A stretch of DNA of 64,000 nt from Peribacillus cavernae (lineage in GTDB: Bacteria; Bacillota; Bacilli; Bacillales; DSM-1321). Shown here one piece after another: positions 19,430 to 28,393 of this stretch. Position numbers and translations under genes: made by a program. Positions within the stretch are counted from its first letter, which is position 1, and the number at the start of each line of letters is the position of its first letter. Under the pieces are notes generated by a model. The model was not told where the DNA came from and searched no databases. It was given only the letters and a program-made list of their open reading frames with translations. The stretch lies in contig NZ_RYZZ01000029.1 of NCBI RefSeq assembly GCF_003989135.1, forward strand, positions 1 to 64,000, written 5' to 3'.

Positions 19430-19805
19430 TAGCCATCCATGAAGCGCAAAAATCAGCGCTTCACCACAGAGAATGAAAATTGGTCTCTATGTCGATAATG
19501 TTTTAATGGCTGGCGAAGAAGGTCGTTGAACTATGGTGCCTTTGAGCCCATCCGTTAGTCTGACTCCGACGACCACGGTGTACCACCGACTGTCGCGCCC
19601 TTTATGGGTAGCACTCATGGGAGATTAATCCTTTTTTGGTCGTCGCGCTAGCCTCTACTTAATTGGAGGTTTTTGTTTAACGATTTACCAAACTCAATCA
19701 GATCACTCATAAGGCTCAGCCTTTTTTTAAAAAGCGTTTTTACTGGGTCTATTTTGTTGTGGTTTTTTCTGGATTTTGAGCTTTTTTAATTTTCATGGGA
19801 GTTGA
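19430..19805. repeat. 376-bp dispersed repeat, copy B
   Basis: Near-identical to 5986-6361: the three differences I see are T/C in GCACTTATGGG, A/T in GCCTCAACTTAA and T/C in AAAAAGTGTTTT. None of these falls in the main predicted stems. Upstream flanks share weak similarity (CTTCTTAG, CACCCA) for about 35 bp, whereas the right flank diverges abruptly. It is in the same orientation as copy A. Confidence 0.85.
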
Positions 19806-19969
19806 TTAGGGAACACCCACTACTTCACTTTCAGTCTTTTAAATAATTGGAAGTAGATAATTAATGAGCATTCTTGTAAACCCTTCCATTTTTCCACATA
19901 GCAATAAAAGATGAAAGGGGATCTTTTTACTAAATTGCACTTATAAGAACGGTCTTTCACATAACTGTT

Positions 19970-20716
19970 TTATTTATTGTAAGCGCTTTCTTCGTTGGCC
20001 TCACCAAAAGAAAGTACCGTATCATAGGAGTAGCTGGCTGCTTTTAATCCATCGATAAATCGATAGTAGATAGCAGTTGTGTTTGAACGGTTTTGCTGTG
20101 ACCAATCATGGTTCTCAAAAAAGGATTTGCGCAGCTCTGCAGTCAGCTCTAACTGGACACCGGCTTTCAGCTGATTATCATTGACAATGTTCTCATCATT
20201 CGTACCACCAATGTCAGAAGGCGCTTCTTCAATACGAAAGCCTCGTTTGCGAAGAGAATGTCCGATCATTTTCTTAAAGGTTTCGTTTTTTCCACTGAGG
20301 AACACAATTGATTCTTCTCCCCGATAACCATGAATGGATAAAACGGTCATGGAATCCTGAGCCATTTTTCTGCCTATTGGCTCGTCAAAGCTTACAGATG
20401 TGAGATGTAATATCTGATTATTACTTGGTTTTATCCCTTCAAATAAATAATAAGAATACCTCATTTGTTCTGCCAGACCTTTGGCTGCTTCCGATGTTCC
20501 AGGTTCAATACTTCCGCCGTGAATAGCGATTATGGCAATATTACTGTATCTCTGCTTATAATTGATTGCATAATCTTCATTTAGTACTTCATGTTCACTT
20601 AGCTGCTCATATGAATCGTAATAATTATCACTTGCATAAGATATAATACAGCCAGTGGACAAAATTAAAGACACAGATAGTAACAACAAGATGTACAGTT
20701 TGGACATTTTATTCAT
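19970..20716 (-). CDS. poly-gamma-glutamate hydrolase family protein, exported
   Basis: The 248-residue protein belongs to the DUF867/PghP family of zinc-dependent poly-gamma-glutamate hydrolases, known from Bacillus phages and prophages, which degrade the gamma-PGA capsule. Seen here are AIIAIHGGSIEPGTSE (metal-binding HGG..E) and TVLSIHGYRGEE, and an N-terminal signal peptide with a lipobox-like LSTGC ending at Cys23. I chose ATG 20716, preceded by GAGGTGAT, over an upstream start that adds 30 charged residues before the signal peptide. A membrane-anchored chromosomal copy suggests host use in capsule turnover, or phage origin. Confidence 0.78.
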   Translation of the reverse strand: MNKMSKLYILLLLSVSLILSTGCIISYASDNYYDSYEQLSEHEVLNEDYAINYKQRYSNIAIIAIHGGSIEPGTSEAAKGLAEQMRYSYYLFEGIKPSNNQILHLTSVSFDEPIGRKMAQDSMTVLSIHGYRGEESIVFLSGKNETFKKMIGHSLRKRGFRIEEAPSDIGGTNDENIVNDNQLKAGVQLELTAELRKSFFENHDWSQQNRSNTTAIYYRFIDGLKAASYSYDTVLSFGEANEESAYNK

Positions 20717-20920
20717 TCTAATCACCTCTATATATAATATTGGTGTTGGAATGAATTGGTCCCATTTTTTTAATTTTTTTACTATTCTGTCACCTAAGCG
20801 TTTCAAATAAAATGTCAGGCCAATCTAGAAAGGATAGTCTAACCTTAATAATCCTATTAATAACACAACTTAGGAAACAGCCTTATACCAAAAATCATCA
20901 GAGTAATTTTGGACTTTTGT

Positions 20921-21076
20921 CTATTTAATGTAAAGTTTTATTCTTTTAGTGACAAAGTAGCTAGTTATAATTCCTATAAGAAAAGGGATTTTTGAAGAAG
21001 TACCTGTTCTGATAACACTTCTTTCTAATTCGTGAAATTCATAGTTACTATACATTAACCAATCGATTTTCTTCAT
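20921..21076 (-). CDS. possible small membrane protein
   Basis: A 51-residue frame reads MKKIDWLMYSNYEFHELERS and then a hydrophobic segment PFLIGIITSYFV with basic residues after it. No ribosome site is visible before the ATG, which lies just beyond the dagK terminator, so expression is doubtful. Confidence 0.25.
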   Translation of the reverse strand: MKKIDWLMYSNYEFHELERSVIRTGTSSKIPFLIGIITSYFVTKRIKLYIK

Positions 21077-21082
21077 ATAATA

Positions 21083-21112
21083 TAAAAAAAGACCACCGCA
21101 ACGAGTGATCTT
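21083..21112 (-). terminator. intrinsic terminator of dagK
   Basis: On the minus strand GATCAC pairs with GTGGTC around TCGTTGCG, followed by seven T. It lies just after the dagK stop codon. Confidence 0.7.
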
Positions 21113-21119
21113 CCTGGGA

Positions 21120-22034
21120 TTATTGATTGGCCGGGTCATCAGGTAGCTTTCCTGCCGGAACAAATACATCAAAATGGCGATAATGATTGACGAATTCCGC
21201 CGGGGCCAGCCCACCAAATTCACCATCAAGGTTAAGTTGCATTTTGTCTTTTGTGGCGACTTTAATTCGGTTTGCCTTTGCGTATATGACGTTTCGGTCA
21301 TTTACATGCTCACCGCGAATAGCAAGAGTGGCGATCCGGATAAAGTCGGCCAGATTCGTTTTTTTCAAAATCAGCATCGTGAACATGCCATCGTTCAATG
21401 AAGCATCAGGTGCCAGTTTTTCAAAGCCGCCGACAGAGTTCGTGTTAGCAACCAGGAACAGCATGATTTCGCCTTCAAAAATCCTGCCGTCATACTCGAT
21501 AGTAACTTCCGTCGCTCTGATGGATGGCAGCATTTCAATGCCTTTCAAATAGTACGCCAGCTGTCCGATCATCGTTTTCAGCTTGCTGGGCACTTCATAT
21601 GTCAATTCGGTGAGGCGTCCCCCGCCCGCAATGTTAATAAAGTACTTTTCATTCATTTTCCCGATGTCGATTGGCATCGTGTGCCCTGCTGCAATAATAT
21701 CAGCCGCCGCCTCGACAGACCGGGGTACCTGAATGGCACGCGCAAAGTCATTAGTTGTTCCTACAGGAATGATGCCAAGCTTCGGTCGCCTTTCCGCATC
21801 CGCAAGCCCATTGACGACCTCGTAAATGGTTCCGTCACCACCGGCCGCAATCACGACATCATATCCTCGTTCAATTGCGATACGCGCCGCGTTCGTTGCA
21901 TCGCCTTCTTCTGTTGTCGCGTGGCAGGACGCTTCGTATCCAGCTTTTTCAAGCTTCGCCAGCACTTCCGGCAAATGCTTTTTAATCGCTTCCCGACCAG
22001 ACGTTGGATTGTAGATCAATCTTGCTCTTTTCAT
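21120..22034 (-). CDS. dagK: diacylglycerol kinase
   Basis: This 304-residue soluble lipid kinase is the DgkB/YerQ type, which phosphorylates diacylglycerol released during lipoteichoic acid synthesis and returns it to phospholipid. Seen are RLIYNPTSGRE, the nucleotide-binding GGDGT at 65-69, GIIPVGTTNDFARA, and a C-terminal beta domain with LNLDGEFGG. The length is normal for the family. AGGATGATGGG precedes the ATG. In B. subtilis it lies next to yefA; here about 3.8 kb of accessory genes separate them. Confidence 0.92.
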   Translation of the reverse strand: MKRARLIYNPTSGREAIKKHLPEVLAKLEKAGYEASCHATTEEGDATNAARIAIERGYDVVIAAGGDGTIYEVVNGLADAERRPKLGIIPVGTTNDFARAIQVPRSVEAAADIIAAGHTMPIDIGKMNEKYFINIAGGGRLTELTYEVPSKLKTMIGQLAYYLKGIEMLPSIRATEVTIEYDGRIFEGEIMLFLVANTNSVGGFEKLAPDASLNDGMFTMLILKKTNLADFIRIATLAIRGEHVNDRNVIYAKANRIKVATKDKMQLNLDGEFGGLAPAEFVNHYRHFDVFVPAGKLPDDPANQ

Positions 22035-22367
22035 TTCCCATCATCCTACTTAATATAAATGAATTCCACATTTTACATGTTACCGATTTATGTACGAAAA
22101 AGCAATGAAGCATAATCCATACATTTATTACAGCCCGCGCTTTTCCTTTAAATAGGAAAACCTTCCTTATACACTTCTTCCCATTTTAATCACCTTTCTA
22201 TATTACCTTTAAAACTGCTATACAATCAACTTTATTAAGCCTTATCATTTTCTGAAATTTTAATATCGATAAAACCACAGGTAGATATTTACATGTTTCA
22301 CAACTTCAAGAAGAGGTATAAATAGTAGTACAAAAATGACTTTTTAGAAAACGGAGGAAACAAAGCA
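22035..22367. other. divergent intergenic region between dagK and the ABC importer
   Basis: AT-rich and gene-free. It must hold divergent promoters; I see no clear operator, riboswitch or catabolite-response element. Confidence 0.3.
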
Positions 22368-23660
22368 ATGGCAAGAGGATTTCGTTTAGGTTTTGTTCTT
22401 ATTCTTTTATTTAGCGTTATCTTATCCGCTTGCTCCGGCGGCTCAGATGCAAGTGATAAAAATAAAGACGGAAAAGTAGTCGTCAATTTCCAGACATTCT
22501 GGGGTTCGGAAACAAGAAAGCCTGTTATTGATAAAATTGTCTCTGACTTTAACAAGTCACAGGACGAAATTGAAGTAAAGCACACCTTCGTTCCATGGGG
22601 GGATATCTGGACGAAGAACACGGCAGCTGTAGCAGCAGGAAATCCTGCTGATGTCATTGTAAATGACCTTCACTCCGTGGCACACCGCGCGAAAAACGGA
22701 CAGACCGAAGACTTGTCCCAGTACTTGGGTGAAGACCTTAAAAATACACTTTATCCAAACCTGTGGGATTCGGCATTATATCAGGACAAAGTTCACGGAG
22801 TTCCGTTTGCAACCGATAACCGCCTGCTATTCTACAACAAGGATGCTTATAAGGAAGCCGGCCTCGATCCGGAAAAGCCGCCAACCACATGGCAAGAGCT
22901 TGAAGAGCATGCAAAAAAGCTTGATGTGAAAAAGGGAAATAGCTATGAGCGCGTCGGCTACTATCCATTATGGGGCAGCTTTGGTGCAGCCAGCTGGATG
23001 TCGAACGCCGATGACGGCAAAGGGTTTATTGAAGGAGACAAGATGTATTTTGCCACAGCTAATAAAATCGAGGGCCTTGAGTGGGTTGCTGATTGGCAGA
23101 AGCGCCTTGGCAAGAAAAATGTTCAGGCGTTTGAAGCTGAATTCGGCAGTGGACAAACGAATCCCTTTATTTCAGAGAAGGTTGCAATCTGGACTGATAC
23201 GGCAAACTTCTACACCCAAATTCGTGACTCTAAGACTGATATGAACTTCGGAGTAGCTCCGATTCCTGCTTTCAAAGAAGGCGGCCGTAACTGGAATGAA
23301 GGCGGCGGCTTTGTAATGGAAGTGCCAAAAGGCGCGGAGCATCCAAAGGAAGCAGCTACGTTTATCGAGTATTTAACAAGCGAAAAGGTCCAGTCGTATT
23401 GGGCTGAAAAGAACTTTGACATTGTGGCCAACAAAAAGGCCGCAGATAGCGTAGTCAATGCGCTTGAGGGTGACGGCAAACTGGTTTACGAAAGTGCGAT
23501 AAATAACTTGAAAGACACACCATTCCACTCTGTACCGGTGAAGTATCCGGACTATAAAAGCATTGTGGATCCGATCATCGACAATGCCGTCCAAGGCAAG
23601 ATTTCACCGGAACAGGCATTGAAGAAAGCGGAAAAAGACGTAAAGAACAGCGCGAAATAA
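22368..23660 (+). CDS. sugar ABC transporter substrate-binding lipoprotein
   Basis: The 430-residue protein starts with a lipoprotein signal peptide (LSAC, Cys22) and matches the family-1 extracellular solute-binding proteins for oligosaccharides: VVNFQTFWGSETRKPVIDKI, VHGVPFATDNRLLFYNKD, EAGLDPEKPPTTWQE and FVMEVPKGAEHPKEAATFIEY. It would capture a sugar or glycoside outside the membrane for the two permeases encoded downstream. CGGAGGAA precedes the ATG. The exact sugar cannot be assigned, and no glycosidase gene is nearby to hint at it. Confidence 0.88.
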   Translation: MARGFRLGFVLILLFSVILSACSGGSDASDKNKDGKVVVNFQTFWGSETRKPVIDKIVSDFNKSQDEIEVKHTFVPWGDIWTKNTAAVAAGNPADVIVNDLHSVAHRAKNGQTEDLSQYLGEDLKNTLYPNLWDSALYQDKVHGVPFATDNRLLFYNKDAYKEAGLDPEKPPTTWQELEEHAKKLDVKKGNSYERVGYYPLWGSFGAASWMSNADDGKGFIEGDKMYFATANKIEGLEWVADWQKRLGKKNVQAFEAEFGSGQTNPFISEKVAIWTDTANFYTQIRDSKTDMNFGVAPIPAFKEGGRNWNEGGGFVMEVPKGAEHPKEAATFIEYLTSEKVQSYWAEKNFDIVANKKAADSVVNALEGDGKLVYESAINNLKDTPFHSVPVKYPDYKSIVDPIIDNAVQGKISPEQALKKAEKDVKNSAK

Positions 23661-23701
23661 CACATAGCTACTTTGCTTCAGGAAAATATATAAAATATTA
23701 C

Positions 23702-23738
23702 AGAAAAAAGGGAAGTCATCGGACTTCTCTTCTTTCTG
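23702..23738 (+). promoter_or_regulatory. intercistronic hairpin between the binding-protein and permease genes
   Basis: GGGAAGTC-ATCG-GACTTCTC with flanking AGAAA/TTTCT forms a stable stem in the 96-bp gap. Such hairpins commonly protect the abundant binding-protein message or attenuate permease expression. Confidence 0.55.
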
Positions 23739-23756
23739 TAACGTGAGAGGAGCTTT

Positions 23757-24800
23757 ATGATGAATGAAACGGTAATAAACGAAAAAGAAAAACCATATCC
23801 TCCCGAGAAAACAACTGAGCTCGACGTTACTTCAGCAGCCCTTCCTAAAGCAGCTGTGCTTTCAAAAAGAAAAAGAAATAAAGGCGGCAAAACAGAAAAC
23901 CTAATGGGATACCTGTTCATCTCTCCATGGATTGTGGGCTTGCTTTTCTTAATGGCAGGACCGCTTCTTTTTTCCTTATATGTAAGTTTCACCGATTATA
24001 ATATTACCTCGCAAATGAATTTCGTAGGACTCGATAATTATAAGCGGATGTTCACAGAGGACAATTTATTTTGGACATCGTTATGGAACACCCTTTATTT
24101 CGTGATATTTTCAGTACCTTTGACGACAGCAGGCGCTGTATTTGTGGCCCTTCTACTGAATCAGAAAATCCCCGGTATGAAAATCTTCCGGACAATTTAC
24201 TATCTTCCTGCGGTACTTTCCGGGGTAGCTGTTTATTTTCTATGGATGCACCTATTAAGCCCTTCAACCGGGCTCGTAAATACGATCCTTGACTGGTTTG
24301 GGATCAACGGTCCTGCGTGGCTGTTCGATCCGGAATGGACCAAGCCTTCGCTTATTTTGATGAAGCTGTGGAGTGTCGGCGGCGGCATGCTGTTGTATCT
24401 CGCAAGGCTCCAGGGAGTGTCACCGGCGTTATATGAAGCCGCAGACCTCGACGGAGCGAATGCTTTTCAAAAGTTCTTCCATATCACCCTGCCGATGCTG
24501 ACGCCGATTATTTTCTTTGACATCATTACAAGCACGATTTTCTCCTTCCAAATCTTCCAGGAAGCTTATGTAATGATTCAGGGAGGAGACCTCAGCTCGT
24601 CCGGCGGATTAGAAGGCGGACCGGCGAATTCCTTGCTATTCTATAACCTGCATATGTGGAACAACGCGTTCAAGATCTTCAATATGGGTTACGCTTCAGC
24701 AATGGCATGGTTCTTGTTCTTTATCATCATGATTCTGACAGTCTTTCATTTAAAATTCAGCAACAAATGGGTGCATTACGATGGAGGTGACAAGAAGTGA
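23757..24800 (+). CDS. sugar ABC transporter permease (MalF type)
   Basis: The 347-residue protein has an unusually long hydrophilic N-terminus (about 45 residues) and then six to seven hydrophobic segments. GYLFISPWIVGLLFL opens the family domain, and the EAA loop that contacts the ATPase reads YEAADLDGANAFQKFFHITLP. It forms a heterodimeric channel with the next gene product. AGAGGAGC precedes ATG 23757. No ATP-binding subunit is encoded here, as is common in bacilli, where a shared MsmX-type ATPase serves such importers. Confidence 0.88.
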   Translation: MMNETVINEKEKPYPPEKTTELDVTSAALPKAAVLSKRKRNKGGKTENLMGYLFISPWIVGLLFLMAGPLLFSLYVSFTDYNITSQMNFVGLDNYKRMFTEDNLFWTSLWNTLYFVIFSVPLTTAGAVFVALLLNQKIPGMKIFRTIYYLPAVLSGVAVYFLWMHLLSPSTGLVNTILDWFGINGPAWLFDPEWTKPSLILMKLWSVGGGMLLYLARLQGVSPALYEAADLDGANAFQKFFHITLPMLTPIIFFDIITSTIFSFQIFQEAYVMIQGGDLSSSGGLEGGPANSLLFYNLHMWNNAFKIFNMGYASAMAWFLFFIIMILTVFHLKFSNKWVHYDGGDKK

Positions 24801-25660
24801 ACAATGAAGTGAAGTTCTATCAAACGAGAAGATTTAAAACAAAAACCAAAAACACCCTGGTGCTTGCCATCTTGATATTGGGCAGCATCGTACTGCTGAT
24901 ACCGCTTTGGTGGATGATTTCGACTTCTTTGAAAACACCTGCCGAAATCGCCCAGCATCCTCCTTCCCTTATCCCGGAGTCGTTTCAGTTCTCAAACTAT
25001 TTCGAAGCCTGGCAAACCGGCGCGTTTACGCGCTGGGGGCTTAATACACTATTTATCTCCGTGATTGCGACAATTGGCCATGTATTCGTTAATTCGTTTG
25101 TGGCTTACGGATTTGCCAAGATCAAGTTTAAAGGCAGAAATGCACTGTTTGTCATTCTTCTGGCAACAATGCTGATTCCTGCTTTCGTTACCCTGGTGCC
25201 CCAGTACATTATCTTTTCAAAGCTCGGCTGGGTAAATACGTATCTGCCGCTGATCGCGCCAGCCTTTCTTGGAAGTGCCTTCTATATCTTCCTGCTTCGC
25301 CAGTTCATGCTGACGATTCCGGATGAATTAAGCGAAGCGGCAATCATGGATGGAGCAAGCCACTTCAAAATTTGGTGGCACATTATGCTTCCGCTAACGA
25401 AACCGGCGCTTATCATTGTCGCGCTGTTTGCCTTCAACGCTGCATGGAATGATCTATTAGGACCACTATTATATCTGAATGATGAGAATCTATATACGCT
25501 GCAGCTCGGTTTGCAAACATTCAAAGGCAACGTACAGGTCCAATGGCATTACTTAATGGCGATGTCATTCACAGTCATGCTTCCGACTTTGATTCTCTTC
25601 TTTATCTTTCAGAGGCATTTTATTGAAGGAGCCAATCTCTCTTCCGGAACGAAGGGATAA
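24797..25660 (+). CDS. sugar ABC transporter permease (MalG type)
   Basis: The 287-residue inner-membrane protein has six hydrophobic segments, the MalG-type N-terminus (WWMISTSLKTPAEI) and the EAA loop LSEAAIMDGASHFKIWWHIML. It starts at GTG 24797, overlapping the preceding stop by 4 bp, with GGAGGTGAC just upstream, so the two permeases are translationally coupled. The operon ends here, followed by a palindrome and a terminator. Confidence 0.88.
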   Translation: MNNEVKFYQTRRFKTKTKNTLVLAILILGSIVLLIPLWWMISTSLKTPAEIAQHPPSLIPESFQFSNYFEAWQTGAFTRWGLNTLFISVIATIGHVFVNSFVAYGFAKIKFKGRNALFVILLATMLIPAFVTLVPQYIIFSKLGWVNTYLPLIAPAFLGSAFYIFLLRQFMLTIPDELSEAAIMDGASHFKIWWHIMLPLTKPALIIVALFAFNAAWNDLLGPLLYLNDENLYTLQLGLQTFKGNVQVQWHYLMAMSFTVMLPTLILFFIFQRHFIEGANLSSGTKG

Positions 25661-25691
25661 GGAAAAGCCTTTAAAATCAAGGTTTTCTTAG

Positions 25692-25711
25692 TTAATCAAA
25701 CGTTTGATTAA
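25692..25711. promoter_or_regulatory. perfect 20-bp palindrome, possible regulator site
   Basis: TTAATCAAACGTTTGATTAA is a perfect inverted repeat with a central CG, the shape of LacI- or TetR-family operators. It lies 32 bp after the last permease gene and before the terminator. A near-match occurs upstream of pcrA at 44420-44437. Confidence 0.4.
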
Positions 25712-25741
25712 ATTGAATCATAACAAGTCTAAACTTGAAAA

Positions 25742-25785
25742 ATAAACCGCATGGATCGTTTGAGATCCATGCGGTTTATTTTTAG
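25742..25785. terminator. bidirectional terminator between the ABC operon and a GNAT gene
   Basis: TAAACCGCATGGATC pairs perfectly with GATCCATGCGGTTTA across GTTTGA, with T-rich sequence on the plus side and A-rich sequence before it. It separates convergent genes. Confidence 0.85.
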
Positions 25786-25791
25786 AACTGC

Positions 25792-26259
25792 TTATAGCGG
25801 TTTTCCCATAATTGCAGTTTTAACAGGAAAACCATTCGGGTTGGTTACGATTTCTTCCTTGATTACACTGTAGCCAAATGATCGGTATAATTGAATATTT
25901 TTCGGAAGGGATACCCGGACTTTGCATCGCATTTCATTTTTGTTATCTTGTTTAGCATGATTTTCCAGCCAGATTAACATCGACTTCGCAACCCCTTGCC
26001 CCCTTGCATGTGAAGGAACTGAGACACGTGAAAAGTAGAGGTAATGATCCTCCATTTTGAATCTTGCAGAACCTATTGGAATGTCCTCCTCAAAGTGAAT
26101 AATTGCCTGTTCCGAATCGTTCCTAACCGAATTAAGAATCAAGGATACAGTTTCATTCAGGGCGCTTGAAGGAAATTCAAGAGTTCGATATTCCTCGAAA
26201 GCCTCCAGCATTAGTTGATGCATGATATGAATATCTTTTTCAGCTGCCACCTTGATCAT
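25792..26259 (-). CDS. GNAT-family N-acetyltransferase
   Basis: The 155-residue protein has the acetyl-CoA loop VSVPSHARGQGVAKSMLIWL and the C-terminal QLYRSFGYSVIKEE, typical of GNAT enzymes. The substrate is unknown. AGGTGAGAA precedes the ATG. It stands alone, convergent with the sugar importer operon. Confidence 0.8.
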   Translation of the reverse strand: MIKVAAEKDIHIMHQLMLEAFEEYRTLEFPSSALNETVSLILNSVRNDSEQAIIHFEEDIPIGSARFKMEDHYLYFSRVSVPSHARGQGVAKSMLIWLENHAKQDNKNEMRCKVRVSLPKNIQLYRSFGYSVIKEEIVTNPNGFPVKTAIMGKPL

Positions 26260-26609
26260 TTATTCTCACCTTTCCACTTAATAAGCTTGAAGAGTCTTTA
26301 TTTTATTTCGGTTTACGAGATGTGCCGATTTCACTTATTTCCGCCTTCTCACCCATCAAAAAATAGTCAAAATCATTCCTATAACAAATAGGAGAATAGT
26401 AGGCAGTTGTTTCAGTAACTGGCAATTGCATCACCCGCCTTATTTCCTTTCTAATCATATAGCTGGCCTAATGAGAACTTACTTTAATCTACATGATAGG
26501 CTTTATCATTATTTTAATATGCCTTTGACCTTTTCATCCTTTTTATTCTTTGGTTTATTTTCTGACTCTCGTGGTAATTTTAAGTATATAAAGGCAAGGA
26601 GGTTAACAA
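26260..26609. other. intergenic stretch, nothing recognised
   Basis: Separates divergent genes; no RNA gene, repeat or operator is apparent beyond the ribosome site of the next gene. Confidence 0.3.
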
Positions 26610-27131
26610 ATGGGCCTATCTACGAATCTTGTTTCTCTTTCTCTTGGTTTGAGTGTGCTCCTTTTTACTGGATGCAGCAATGAAGAAATATCAAAGGATA
26701 CGGAGCAAGCTGCTAAGCAGGTCGAACAAAAGGCGGAAGAAGCTACAGGACAAGTGAAGGAAGAAGTTAAGCAGCTTTCTGATACAGCGAAAAAAGAAAC
26801 CCCGGTAATCGTTCAAAACATGAAGGATATCTATAAGGAGGGTGACCAGAAGATAAAAGAAAACACCCTTCAAAAAGGTGATAAAGCCACCGTCAAAAAA
26901 GATGCCTATCTGGCATTAAATCCTGAAGCTTACGATGAATTATATCAACTAATAGAAGTAAATGATTTAAAAGGTGTTGAAAAAATAGAAAAGGAAAAGC
27001 AGGTATCGGCTATTAACAAGGACAGCGAAGTAGAAGTAATTGAAAGAGATGTCCGCCGAACCAGGGTTAAAATGACGGATTCGGGTAAAGAAGGGTATTT
27101 GCCTACAACGTTACTTGAACCCGCCAAATAA
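26610..27131 (+). CDS. lipoprotein with coiled-coil and SH3-like C-terminus
   Basis: This 173-residue protein has a lipoprotein signal ending in LFTGC (Cys22). A Glu/Lys/Ala-rich helical stretch follows (about 25-90), resembling coiled-coil or LEA-like sequence. The C-terminal 60 residues contain VSAINKDSEVEVIERDV and MTDSGKEGYLPTTLLEP, the end of a bacterial SH3-like fold. It is probably anchored at the outer face of the membrane. An AAGGAGG site precedes the ATG. The function is unknown. Confidence 0.65.
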   Translation: MGLSTNLVSLSLGLSVLLFTGCSNEEISKDTEQAAKQVEQKAEEATGQVKEEVKQLSDTAKKETPVIVQNMKDIYKEGDQKIKENTLQKGDKATVKKDAYLALNPEAYDELYQLIEVNDLKGVEKIEKEKQVSAINKDSEVEVIERDVRRTRVKMTDSGKEGYLPTTLLEPAK

Positions 27132-27247
27132 CGATTGCACATCAATGTGTCAGTGTGCATTTGAATGGATCCCCTTTCATCCGCACCCATTATTATTAAT
27201 AAGGACTTACTTAGCCTTGGAAGCTGCCAAGGCTTTTTCTAAGCGCT

Positions 27248-27673
27248 TTAGACAAGCTCCTTTAAGGTCGTTTCCAAATCTGAATAATGAAAAGTAAAGC
27301 CGCTATCCAGCAGTTTTTCAGGTAGACAATTCCGGCCAGTGAGAGCCAGACTTGGTTCCGTCTTCATTAGTAAATAAGCCCCCAACCAAACGAACGGAGC
27401 CGGTGCCGGAGGATTCCAGCTTTTTCCCATTGCTTTTCGTAACGTTGCCATGAATTGTTTATTGGTGACAGGATTAACAGCATAACAGCCTTCCAGCTCA
27501 CTTACCCAATCATTTATTTGAACAGCATCCCAGTGTATATACTTAATTCTGTCTTCCATGCTGGATTTCCCTCTTGTAAGGATAACCACTTCATACCCGT
27601 GAGCAGCCAGAAACTCAGCCACTGATTGACCTAGGAAACCTGAACCGCCAGCCAATACGACCTTTTTACCCAT
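27248..27673 (-). pseudogene. TIGR01777-family NAD-dependent epimerase (YfhF-like) with a large internal deletion
   Basis: The frame stays open for 141 codons, yet it joins two separated parts of a protein that is normally about 300 residues. Residues 1-62 are the N-terminal Rossmann fold (VVLAGGSGFLGQSVAEFLAA). From about residue 63 the sequence jumps to NKQFMATLRKAMGKSWNPPA and the DUF1731 end (GRNCLPEKLLDSGFTFHYSD). About 150 central residues, with the catalytic YxxxK region, are gone. A good start and an in-frame join mean a shortened protein may still be made, but an active enzyme is unlikely. Confidence 0.8.
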
Positions 27674-27703
27674 AAAATGAAATCCTCCCTATCTCCCTAT
27701 CTA

Positions 27704-28096
27704 TTAATCGATAAATCTTTCCTTGAATTCAGGGGAAGGTAACATACAGCTATCTTGCTTTCCAAACCACTTATAGCGATTCTTAGCAATAATATCGTAA
27801 AAGAAATCCCGTATCGGTCTTGGTATGATTCGCAGGATGGATACAAGTTTCCAAGCCCCTTTCAGGTTTTTACAGATTCTCAATACAGCCGTGGATTTTG
27901 TATAACTTTTATCATTTTCTATCAAAACAATGCTGTTCAACTTCTTAGATAATCGATACCGCTCAATTGTTTCTTGCCCCAAATCACTCTGGAGCGAACC
28001 AAACTTAAAGTGAGCAACAGGATCCCTTTTTAAAATAAATTGTACACTGCTGTTACAGAGGTTACATATTCCATCGAATAAGACAATGCTGTCCAT
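27704..28096 (-). CDS. DCC-family thiol-disulfide oxidoreductase (YuxK-like, DUF393)
   Basis: The 130-residue protein carries the family signature FDGICNLCNSSVQFILKRD, with the Asp8-Cys11-Cys14 pattern that gives the family its name, and FGSLQSDLGQ, followed by the ALLRICKxLxGxW-like block AVLRICKNLKGAWKL. It is predicted to be a small soluble thioredoxin-like redox protein. TGAGGTGAGG precedes the ATG. It is 30 bp upstream of the deleted epimerase gene, so the two were probably co-transcribed. Confidence 0.82.
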   Translation of the reverse strand: MDSIVLFDGICNLCNSSVQFILKRDPVAHFKFGSLQSDLGQETIERYRLSKKLNSIVLIENDKSYTKSTAVLRICKNLKGAWKLVSILRIIPRPIRDFFYDIIAKNRYKWFGKQDSCMLPSPEFKERFID

Positions 28097-28393
28097 TTTT
28101 CCTCACCTCAGTATATGAGAATAACTACCTTATATCATATGTTCTATCATTATTGTATATCTAATTTTATCATTTGAAGATTTATTTGATTGCTTCACAT
28201 CTTAACAACGAGAATAATCAAAATTTTAGACTTGAACCTTACGCAACGTAATGACTTTAACCGAAATAGGAAATGTTTATTTCAACTTATATAGTAAATT
28301 TAGTTATAATTGTAGAGAATAGTTTGATAAACTTTTTCCACTAGATCCTTTGGGTTACTAGTGGACAATTCATAATAAAGAGGGAGAATAGGT

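Noticed and set aside
20921-21301. 126-codon minus-strand frame overlapping dagK
   Set aside because: Its first half lies inside dagK in another frame; only the last 51 codons are outside and are listed separately with low confidence.
22035-22367. Riboswitch upstream of the sugar importer
   Set aside because: No conserved aptamer motif or terminator hairpin was found in the leader.
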